From Doris montereyensis (lineage: Eukaryota > Mollusca > Gastropoda > Nudibranchia > Dorididae): a DNA stretch of 64,000 bases. How positions within the stretch are numbered: position 1 is the stretch's first letter; every line of letters starts with the position of its first letter. Position numbers and translations under genes: made by a program. Positions 12,701-24,700 of this stretch are shown one piece after another. Location: contig JAXRKP010000424.1 in NCBI GenBank assembly GCA_037039925.1, positions 106,001 through 170,000 on the forward strand, given 5' to 3'. The notes below the pieces were generated by a model, which was given only the letters and a program-made list of their open reading frames with translations, did no database searches and was not told the origin of the DNA.

Positions 12701-15700
12701 ATTTGTTTCGTCTACGTTAGAACTTACTTCTTGCCACGGCAAAAAGTTCCTCGGGACTTGAGAAGTCGCCTCATACTTTGCATTCTTGACTTTCACCTGA
12801 AAAGAAACACAAGATTCATTTACAGTGTAATAAAGTAAACCTTCAAAGCCATGGAAAAAACAAATATACAGCAAACTATAACTGCTACGACAATCACTAT
12901 TTTAATCATAAAAACTGCTACTCGTAGTGAAGTGTGTTGTGATGATCTTTGGATGTATTGATCTTTTCCCCTGGAACCGGCACCAATGTCGTTAGACCTC
13001 TATGAAAATTAGACGGTTGTAATGACTTAAATACATCCGTCATGACGGTTGTAGTGAAGTGGATTTTCTCCCATGTCCTCTACAGTCTGTAGCAAAAAGT
13101 CAACCATGATAAAGTTTGACCTGACGATCGCTTTAAGACAACAGGCCAAATGAAGCCCAACAATCTATCTAAATAATGTACACAGCACAGTGTGCCTTTG
13201 TTGACAAGGCCTAGACTTGCGTTTGTTTATATTGTTATTACATTCTACACCATGCAAGTGCCTATTACCTAAGTGACATACAGTTACTGTACATAGCACT
13301 TACATGTATGTCCCGTGAATTTGTAGTCAAACGGTTGCATTGAACTACGCATGCGGCGATATTTTTTCTACTCCACAAAGGATATCACTACAAGTGCACT
13401 CAGCTGAATTTCTATTAGAACTACTACTACTACTACTACTACTAGTACAGTAGTGAAGGTAATGACATAAGATAATATGAAAGCCCCATAGGAACAAAGA
13501 CAAGAGAAATACAAGGAATAGACAGAGAAAAATCCTGGCCACCATGGGGATCGAACCCGTGACCTCTGAGTCGGCACCCTTTCGCCTCGCCCTGAAAACA
13601 AAGCGTGCTGCCAACCAAGCTAACTACACTCCTTATAAAAAGGAGTTTCATTACAAGGTCTTTCGCACAAATCCAGTCATGACTGCTAGTTAATGAAACT
13701 TGATCCCCAAGGTGGCCAGGATTTCTTTCTGTCTACTCCTTGTATTTGTCTTGTCTTTGTTCCTATGGGGCTTTCATATTGTCTTATGTCATTACTTTCA
13801 CTTCCGACATACCCCTTTGCCTCACTGTTTGTTTTTATCTACTACTACAACAGCAGCTGTCCAAAAACATGCTGCCTAACACCACGGTCTGCCTACCAGC
13901 ATGCTGTTATCTCTGGAAACATACATTTTTTCACTCTATAATTTTGCCCCTTAACAATATGCCTGGAGCACAACACAATTCTTATTTAACCAGCCACCTA
14001 ACGGAAACCTAACCCAAGACAAAAACACGTATGAACTTGAATGAATGAGAAACACCTGGAGGAAGTAACTTAATTCCAATACCTCGGCTCAGCATAGTAA
14101 CACTAGCAGAAAGTGACATGGGAAAAGAAATAGTCCCAAAAATAGCATTAGCCACTTTAGCCTTCCAGAAGATGAGTTTGATTATCTTATTTCCCCACAT
14201 CCACAACCAAGGGGATCTCGGGGTTTTTTTTGGTAGGATTTTTAATTCTGCCCGGATTGCCCTGTAAACAGCCAAGTGATCTTGAACGTGCACAGAGTGT
14301 TGTGATCTGCACACAATACCTCCTTTTTATCGTCCATCTCCGATAGGACTAGGTGTCGCTCACCTACTTGTAATAGGAGGGGTAAGAATTTGTTTTTTTT
14401 TTAAAGTTCAAGAAAATTTGTCAACTGTTGGCGGGGCTCGAACCCACTACCTTTTGGGTTGAGAGGCCGACTCCTTACCTCTGGACTACCAACCCCTAAG
14501 AGATGAAACCTTTTTGGAAATTCAAAAGCTACTCAATCAAAACCAAATCAGAATCAAACAATTCCAATGTCCACTGTTCCTATCGCATGCAGCCGCCGTC
14601 TCGTTTCTCATCTTCGTTAACTCACCTCAAACGTGTAGTTGTTCGGCACTTCTATTCCTCCAAGTTGAGAAGCGTTGACAGATATCCCACATTGACTTGA
14701 AACAAAATTGTGAGGAATGGTATGTTCTGTGGACTAACATTTAAGCAAAACACACTTTATTTATTTTTACTTACATCAAGATAACGGAAAAGATGTCAAC
14801 TCCACTAAAAGAGAGACAGAATAAACACAAGATGCTTTGTGTTTGACCCTTGGTCAGACAACAAACAAGCATGGACTGCAACTACTACAAGGGTTAAAAG
14901 ATCTAACCCAAAGAATCAATTGTTTATCATGTCTCTCTTAGTTGAGTTGTCAGATATAGTTAAATTATTAGTTGGACTTTACTCCACTGTAACTGCTCCT
15001 GTTGTACTGTTTTTACTTTCACGTCTTGGATGGTATCTCTATAGGATTTGTGACGAATAACAAAAATGAAATAGAAGACAAATAAAAAATGGGAGAAGCA
15101 CAAATCTGCTTGGTGTTCAAAATCTGTGTCTTGTTTATTCTTTTGTATTTTTTGCTTGGTCTTTGTTCCTATGGGGATTCAATCTCTATTTCACATCCTT
15201 ATCCATCTTATTCACACAGATGGAAACATTATATGCCTGCCCCTTTTGAAATCTCAAATCAGCAATTTGAGAACTAATTTTACTAACAAACGTCTTTAAT
15301 TGAAATGCAATTTTTAAAATCCCAACACTAACACCTTGCCAGAGGGAATTTGATCATAATTTTTTCATAAAAGTGTAATGCCAAGCATTCTACTAGTTCT
15401 GTTATTCAGTTCAAACATAGCACACACACACACAGTATTAATTAGTTCTAGTGTGCACATGTGAGTAACGCACAAAGTTCTTTCATATCAGTCATAGATG
15501 GAATGTTGAATGAAATCAAAGAATTACACTTTAAGCGAGTGTAAGTGCTGTTTAAAAAACAAATGTTTTTGCAGGATTAAGAGCCCTGAACTGGACACAA
15601 TATTTATTCGACACAAGAAAAAACAGAAAAATAAATACATGAGCATATTACACTCTGTTTGCGATATTAGTGGTTGAGCTGTCAGGCTGCCGGACTCGGG

Positions 15701-18700
15701 GATTATGAGGTTCCGGGTTCGAATCGTAGTAACGCTAGGCCTGACTTTGTGTTCCTTGGGAAAGACACTTAACACGCATTGTCCCCACTCTTCTTCTTCT
15801 TCTTTTGCCTTTTTCAGCTCTCTGGGAAGCATAGGCCATCAACAAACATCTCCAATCCCTTCTCTCCTGGGCCAGCCTCTCCATAGATTGTCCCCTCTCT
15901 TACAATGTGCAAATGGGTACAAGCACTAGCTTGGGAGTAAAAACTTGCATGAGACTAGTATCCTGGCCAGGAGGTGGTATTATCCCCTGTTTCGTTTCAT
16001 GCTATTGAAACCGGGATAAGCTCCAGCTCTGTGGGCCGTAACAGCCTTAAAGGAACTCTTTTTTTTTTACACCCTGTGTGATATCAGGCACGATTATTAG
16101 TTAAGATTGTCAGTACTCCATACTGAGGTTAGGCGGATAGGTGGGAACGATACTATTCCAACTTTCTAATTACAAAAACCCATTGAATATGGCTGCTTAA
16201 CTGAAGGAAAATTCTACTTAAGGACAGGTAAATGATGAAATTTTCCTAAATCAAACGTTGTTTATGGAAGAAAAATTCCTCATATGAAAACCATAAAGGG
16301 ACCATCTACAACCTATATGCAAAAAATGGTTACTCTCAGTGGCCTTGCAACAGAGCCTTGGACTCACAAGGAATTTTAAACTCAGAATTATATAGAGAGA
16401 TTATAGATATCAATCGATAAATGAACATACAACATAAAAAATAAAAGTCAGGAAATTGAAATTAAGAGGCTTACAGAGTTGACACCATCAGAGATGAGCG
16501 TTTTGCGTATGATGAAAGCTGTAATGTTTCCATTCCTGGTTTTGCTGTCAGGACATTCAAAGGTAAGGCGGATCTTTCTGGCAAAAGATGAGTCTTGAAT
16601 CACCTTCACGTGTTCGACCAAGCCTGGCTCTATTGAAATAACGAAAGATAATAATAATAATAATAAAAATAAAAACAATAATAATAATAATGATAATGTG
16701 TAGATTTACAAAGAAATGTTCTAAGCGCTTTACAATGTCAACAATCCACAATTGAGTCAATTGTGAACAAATTCACAAATATGTCTCTCGAAAAAAATGT
16801 CTTCAACATTTTCTCCAAGGAAGAAATGTTTGGCTGTTCTTGATGGCGGTTAGAAGAGAGTTCCAGATTTTGGGTCCATTGAATGAGAAGGCTTCTCAAC
16901 TTTTTTTGAGTTTGGGTGTGGTAAGGAGGAATTTACTCTCTGACCTCAGAGGACGTGACAGATGGTAGGATTGTAATAGCTCAGCAAGATATTCAGGTAC
17001 TGTTCAATGTAATGAATTGAATACAATGCATGCAATCTTAAAAACGGTGCGTTTATGAACTGGGAGCCACACAGCAACACAGAATGTACGTTGTTACTTC
17101 AATCTCAACACATGATTTTATTTCCATGTCTATCTTCTTCTTTTTCATAATAGGACAGGTCGTTCGAGCTTCAGAGATAACCCTTGAAACAGTGTCAAAA
17201 TCGCTTGTAAACGGCTGTACCTGGTTTCGGGGCTAGTTGTGGGTCCCTGCCGCTGTATCCACCTTTGGCAATGGGGTGAACCCTATTAGTTACATTGGGT
17301 AAGTAAGGGACTATCCCATCAATTCTGAAACTCGCTTAGCTCCCTCTTGAAAGCAGTTTTACTGTTGGTCATTGAGAAATTTATTGGGAAACTTAGCCAT
17401 TGTTGGGTTGGGCTCCCATGAAAATGACCTTGGTTCGGCGGGCGGTGGAAGCACGCTGTCAAGGAGGGGGGGCACTTTGGAAGCTCTTACTTTACTTATG
17501 TCCCTGGTTAAAAACCACCGGCCCTCCCCAAAGATCGGCGGACATTTACGAGTCGTACTGTTCAGAGGACGATTTGCCATGTTCATGTCTATCAGAAATG
17601 CTATGTTTCCAATGTTTTGATAATCTCACAGCAATGTCACTCCCAAGGAATACAACTAGCAGCCTGTCTAGGAGACAATTATTAACAATTATCACTTGTT
17701 CTGCCTCAACGCCATAGAAACCTGAATAAAATCGGCTCTACGGGCTGTAAAGGCTTTTAAGGAACTTATAATTGGCGAAGGTGTATTTCGTCTGTTGCAG
17801 TCACAAATATAAAAGCATGTCATCGGTGAGACTGTCTAAACGCCTAATTTGGCGATATCTGGGTTATTTTGGATAGTTTTTTTTAATGAATTTTAGAAAA
17901 TACTATATATCGTGAATGTACAAAAACGCTGTTTTTATTACACAAAAAAATAATTTCTCAAAAAAGTTTACAATATATACACACAAAAAAACGACGTCAT
18001 TCTGTTAACATTGACAAGAGGAACCTGTGTGCCAAATATAATACAAATCGTACGGTAAATGGCGGAGGAGGTAGAATTTTAGTGTGGAAAAACCACATTT
18101 TGAGAAAAATGAAGTAAAATAATCAACAGAAAATAACACAAAAGAAATGCTTCAGACGGGTTTCCCTTGTTGTAGCAGCCCCTTACTCTTTCGACAGTCT
18201 CTGGCATTGTTACTTATGTAAATAGGCTTATAAATCTAGGTTTAGATGTGAACTGTTGTGAAAACACATCGAAATGACCAGTTTTTTGTCTTTTTCCTCT
18301 GTATCCTATGCTTGTGTGCATGTTTACATACACACTGACGCGCAACGCCTCTTATATCACACAGCGATGGGAGACGCGCAGATTCGGCATACGATTAATC
18401 GTCAATATACGGGTTTTTACTGCCATTTTCTCAGTCAGTGTTAAGGTAATTTACGTCCAATTTTTTGTTTTTTTTACCTACGCTTGCGTACAAAATATTT
18501 TGTAAAAAACAATTATACGTCACATGGACATTTTTCTGCGGTGAACTTGTAGATAAATGATCGTTCTACCCGAATATGCAAAGAACAGATAATCAACCTT
18601 TTGGTCCAAAACTCGCCAGTCTCCCCCCCAAGCTATTGCATGTACCCAATTGCACTTGGGTCAAAATGCAGAATATGAATTCACAAACAACATCATTCTC

Positions 18701-21700
18701 AAGGGACTTACAAAAAACAACACAAAACCGTTTTGGAGGTATGTTAAAAGTAAAAAGTGTGATGATATTAGAGTCTCCCCACTTATGGACAACGATGGCA
18801 CTCTCCACAGCAAGAGTCAAGCCAAAGCCCGAATACTTCTTGACCAGTTCAAATCAGTATTCAGATCAGATAATCAAGAAAAAACAATGCCACCACTCAA
18901 CATTGAAAGTGACACGACCATTTCGAACATCAAAATCAGTAAATGGGGAGCAGCAAAACTATTGGCAGATATCGACACAGCAAAAGCCACAGGCCCTGAC
19001 ACCATCCCATACCAGGTCCTTAAAGAATGTGCAAACGAAATCACTCCCGCACTTGCCCTTATATTTCAAAGCTCCGTAGACGCTAGGCTACTCCCAGAGG
19101 CTTGGTTAAAAGCAACCATATCCTGTATTTTCAAAAAGAGAAACACACATCAAGCAGAAAACTACAGACCCATTTCTCTCACGTCTGTCATATCAAAAAT
19201 GGCTGACAAATTTCCTAACGAAGCGAAAAATGAGAGCAGCTCCGGAAGGAACATCATCAGAAGTGGCCCCTCTAACATCAGGTGTCGCACAAGACACAGT
19301 CCTAGGCCCTCTTCTGTTCCTGTGTCATATAAATGATCTCCTTGAAAAGAGTAACATCCCAAGTGCAGTTATTTGCAGATGCCTGTCTAATCTACCGTAG
19401 TATCCACTCAAGTCAAGATCTGTCATCTTACAAGAAGATGTAAACTCTCTAGAAAAATGGGTCAGCTACTGGGGTATGCGCTTCAATGCCAAAAAAATAC
19501 CACATTTTGAGCATAAAGAAGAAATCTAGTCGCAAATACCAGCTAAACAACACAGTATTAGAAGAAGTGAAGAAAAGTCCCTATCTTGGAATAATAATAT
19601 CTGAGGATCTGAAATGGCGTAACGACATCACAAAGATCACGCAAAAGCAAGCTCCACCATTGGTTTTCTTTGAAGAAATCTGAGACATTGTCCCACAGAA
19701 TGCAGGCTAAATGCATATGTGTCGCTTGTGAGATCTACATTGGAATATGGGGCCACAGTGTGGGATCCATACCTTGAAGAGGACATCAAAAGGTTAGTGG
19801 GAATCCAGCGACAGGGAGTTCGTTTCATCAACAGAGATTACAGCTCTAGAACACCAGGCTGCATTACATAAATGCTCCAGGATCAAAACCTCCCTGACCT
19901 CAAAGATCAAAGAAAACAGCTTAGACTAGCCTTCATATTCAAAATTGTCAAAGGAATGACTCTATCAATTCCCCCAATGAAATTCTTAATCCCAAAACGT
20001 CTCAAGCGCATCATCAACCCACGAAAAATTTGAAGACCGCATAACGAATAATATAATTGAGCCCTACGTCACAAACAACACAAATTGCTACACAATACCA
20101 CCATCACATACAAACGACTACAGAAATTCTTTCTTCGTTCATACCATCATTCTGGAATCATCTCGATGAACATACCATCAACTCAACATCAATCACAATT
20201 TTCAGAGATAGACTATCACATCTATAAACTGTCCGTTATAATTATGCTAATAACTGGTTTCTACAACGTACTATTCAGAGACAGACAATGTGGATTCTCC
20301 CTGCCTCATTTCATTTCGATGATAATGAACACATTCAGACTTAAGAGAATACGCTAATCAACTATAAAAAGTCAAGTTCCCACAAGGCCACTGTGGCCCA
20401 TAGAGCAACGGTGTATCCCAGTTTCGGTAGCGTGAAGCAGAACAGGTGCTACTAATCACCTCCTGGACAAGACTATAGTCTGATGCAAGTTTTCACAAAT
20501 GTTTGTGTAAGCATTTTTCCCAATGAACACAACAGTGGACCCAGCTTTGCCAGGATTCGAGCCCGGGACCTCATGATCCTAAGGCCAGCAGTCTAAACCA
20601 CTCCTTCACCAATGCCACTCTTAATCAACTGTGGCAGAGTTAAAGACTGACTTTACTTACTACTGTCAATGGCGACGAAATCCTGTAACTGATACTTGGG
20701 ACCCTTTCCAGCAGAGGTTGCTGGGGTTACAGATACTTTGTAGACCCATCCGCCATACATGTAAGTCGTCACTATTGTACTTGATGATCCTGAAGAAGAG
20801 CAAATATCAAATTGTGACAAAAGGATAGATAATATGGGCATATAAGGATGATGATGATGATGGGGGGGGGGGTCCACTTTTTTATAACTCAAAAAGTAAA
20901 AACAAAGAAAAAAGAGAACTTTGCTCATTCTTCCACTGGCCTTCAAGTGTTGTGTGATAAGTGTAGGTGTGTGTGTGTGTGTGTATATGAGTATGTACGT
21001 GTGAGCGTGTGGGTGTGTTCATGCGTGAGTGGGTGCGGGTACGAAAAATAAGAAGAGAAGAAAGGCATAGAGGCGAAAGGAGAAGAAAAGGAGGGAATAA
21101 ATTTTTAAGTCAAAGTCAGACGTTTATGGGTGGCATAGTAATGGGCGATTGAGGAGAATGGAGCTTTGAGAGTGTGGGTGTCTCGGGGCTGGGGGGGGGG
21201 GTCTCGGAGTCAGCATGGACGAGTGTGCATGTGTGTGTGTGAATGTTAATCATGGTTATATTATGTTCAATTGTGTTATATGATGGTGCAAGTGAACGAT
21301 GTTCTGAAAGACACATTATGTGTAAACTTATGTAGTAAATGTAAATCAAAAGAAAAATTGCCTTGTTTGGACAATAACGATTATTATATCATTACTATTA
21401 TTATTATTATCATTATCATTACTATCTCATCAGACCCCTATATATAAAAGAGCAACTAGATCAGTCTGAAACATATATGGTCTCATTGTCAAATCGTGAT
21501 TGTCACCCACCCTCCTTTTCCCCTAGCACAGTGAGACTCTCATTGGGGATTCCAAAGGCTGGGCTTAATTCAACTTTTCAAATCTGAAGAATTTAAAAAG
21601 CAAATTTGGTGCAGATGTTTTATTGATTACATTTATCATTAAGCATTCTTCTGTTCACAGCCATCAGAAGACATGAAATGAACATATTGTACACAGTATG

Positions 21701-24700
21701 ACTGGATGCCCTGATCCCAGCAAACAAAAATCTCTTCTTTTTTATCACAGTGGATCACTTTACAATTTGATTTACTATAAACACATCTACCGGCGCTTGA
21801 ACCCATGACCTGTCGGTTGAGAGGCCGATTTTGCCTCTGGACTACCGATCTTTAATCTTAGTTAGCTACATAAAAACCTTGTTTTATCCACATAATAGAA
21901 TTATTATCTACCCTTAGCAAAACAGAATAAATGATTTTACCAGCTAAATACTATGATTTGGTCTGCTAAACGCGGAACAAAAAAGTAATTTAGTTAGATA
22001 GTATGCATATTTACCCAGACAAGAATTTCAAGCTACATAAAATTTAGATAAGCCTTCGGTTAACTCAAAATGGTACTCATTAACAAACAAAAATTTGACC
22101 TGGAAATTCAACAATGGCAGACGATGGCAAACTCACCATATTCTGTTGCTATCACAATGCCAACACTGTAGGTTGTCGAAAAGTAATCTCTCCCCTGCAC
22201 GTCGACAAAATACAAGGTAGGACCAGTGTAGGGGCCGGGCACCCACGAGACTTTCAGTTTAAGTTTCCATGACTCATCAAGGATCTGCTCCACATGCACT
22301 TCTTGGAGATTTGAGGGCACTGTGATGGTTGAAGTGAGCAGTGCATTTAAGACAAGTTTATACTGATTTACAGACTTAAACTTAACTCAAAAAAAATCAG
22401 ATCAGACTGTCAAACATACATGGTTCCATCTTCAAACATTGATTGTCACTTGCACTCATTTTTACTCTGGTACAGTAAGGCTGTGGAGTGGACTGCCAAC
22501 AGAAATGAAACTCAGCAATAGTACTGAAGACTTTAAAAACAGAATTAAATACATCACTTTAAAGTCAAAATTGGATTAATATTTTGAGGTAAATCAAAAT
22601 ATGGGAGCTGACAGTAATACTCAGAAGAAAAGACCAGTTTATAATGATAGCTGACTACACGTTCATACTCAGATATGGACTAGTCTCTACCAGCATATTA
22701 GAAGACCAGTTTACGCTGATATATGAAACCAAGTTTGTACCGGTACATATTAAGACAAAGCTTGTAGATATCACTATTATGGGGACAACTTTATACTGAT
22801 ATAGTGTGAAAGACAAAGTTTGTACTGATTTATAATGACAAAAAATTACTGTGAAGACAACTTGTTACTGATATATGAAGATCTATGTTAATTGTTCTAT
22901 TTTCCCTAAAGAACACAAGGTTGAATCTAGCGTTATTAGGATTCAAACCTGGGACCTCACAATCCAGAGTCTGGCAGCTTTAGCTTTCTACAAGGCTGCC
23001 AGCCGCTTTCCTTTAAGATTGTTGATTCATTGAAATTCACCCAGTCTCCTATAAGCGATGATCTTAGAGTGAATTAAGAAAGAGGAAATTGCAAGATGAA
23101 AGACAAGTGAAAAAAAAAAAAAGGCAAGGAAAGAAGTATGACCTACCAGCAAAGTCATCCGATTTCTTTCAGATATAATCATGACAAATAAACTATTATT
23201 ATGAGGCAGACCTTCCCACTGGAGGAATGATACTTTATTACTACTGCGTTCCACCCTCAGAAGAGGATTTTACATTTTTGAACATAGGGACAGATGTTCA
23301 AACTGTTAAAGGACCTTAACATGCAAAACGCATGTGCTCCCGATCTCCAAATTTAAAGACCATCTCCAAATTTGATGACCAACTCAAACAGGACCAGATA
23401 GTGAATCTAGCCAACCCTAAATCAAGGAATCTTATTTAATTATCAATACAGACAACAGTTTTGTTGTTGAGAGCCAGAATTGGTAACCATGAGCTTCATT
23501 GTATTTGCAACCATAATAATATTTTGAGAATACAATTGTCTTATTTTTATATATTTACAAATTGCAGCAGAAAAGAAAAGAAAACTTTCCAATACTATAG
23601 ATGTACGGCCTAATGGAGTATCCCAAATTACGCTGTTTGATTTGATATGATTTGATTTACCCACGTCCACAACTAAGGTGATCTCTGGTTTTTCAGTAGG
23701 CCAAGGGATCTTTTCAAAAATGTGCAGTGTTGTGATCTGCATATGGGACCTACCTTTATCGTCCACCTCCGATAAGACTCTGTATCGATCCACCTACCTG
23801 GATCAGGGGTAGACTTTGTTAAAAAAACAAAAAAAACTCGAGAAAATTTTTCAAGCATCGGCTTTGGGTTGAGAGGCCGACATCTTGTCTGTGGACTACG
23901 GAGTCCCTCTACTACAGATATATGGCCTACTGGACTAACCCAAATTACACTGTGACCATTGATAAAAATGAGTTAACAGCAGTTTATGCATAAAACAACT
24001 TTTACATGACCCATCCAGCCAGTTGTGAGTAATATTGGTCAGTTAAAAACCTTGAGATCACTGTCATGTTGGACAGGGCTTAGTTCAAAGAAACAAACAA
24101 ATGACACAGCAAGACATACTTATGTATGACACATAACTCTGAAAGGACAGTTTCATGAGTACCTCATTTTCATAATGGAGACATAATCTAATTCGTACTG
24201 GCTATAGATTTTTCATGAAGTTTGGTAGGTCTACCTTCAAGATGGCAGTTTAATAAGATTGAACTGCTGTAATGAATAACACCATTCATTCTAATGAGAT
24301 GGCAACCTACCAGCAGTACAAGTCAACGATGCATCCTGGTTTCCTGCCTTACTAAGACATTTGGCCCAATATTTAGGGGTACAATCTTCATCTGTGGTAC
24401 AACTCGACCATATGAAGTGTCTGATAAAGGAAGAAACACATGAGAAATAGAAAATATATATATACATATATAAATGTAACCCAAAACACAACAACCCACT
24501 AAATAGTCAAAGATGATGTAGGTGGCCGAGTGGTTAGGCTGCCAGATTTCAGATCTTGTGATCTGGGTTTGAATCTAACAAAGTTAGGCCCAAACATTGT
24601 GTTCTTTGGGAAAGATACTACTTAACATGCATTTCCCAACTCAACTCAGGTACCAGTGGGTACACAAGCACTAGCTTAGGAGTAATAATCTGCGCCAGAC

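Noticed and set aside
14717..14733. Alternative acceptor CACAG for gene B exon 7
   Set aside because: It breaks the frame and the 108-nt length shared with gene A; TTAG/TCC fits both.
15663..15740. Functional tRNA gene
   Set aside because: A- and B-box-like motifs are present, but they head a SINE body seen many times; no intact cloverleaf was found.
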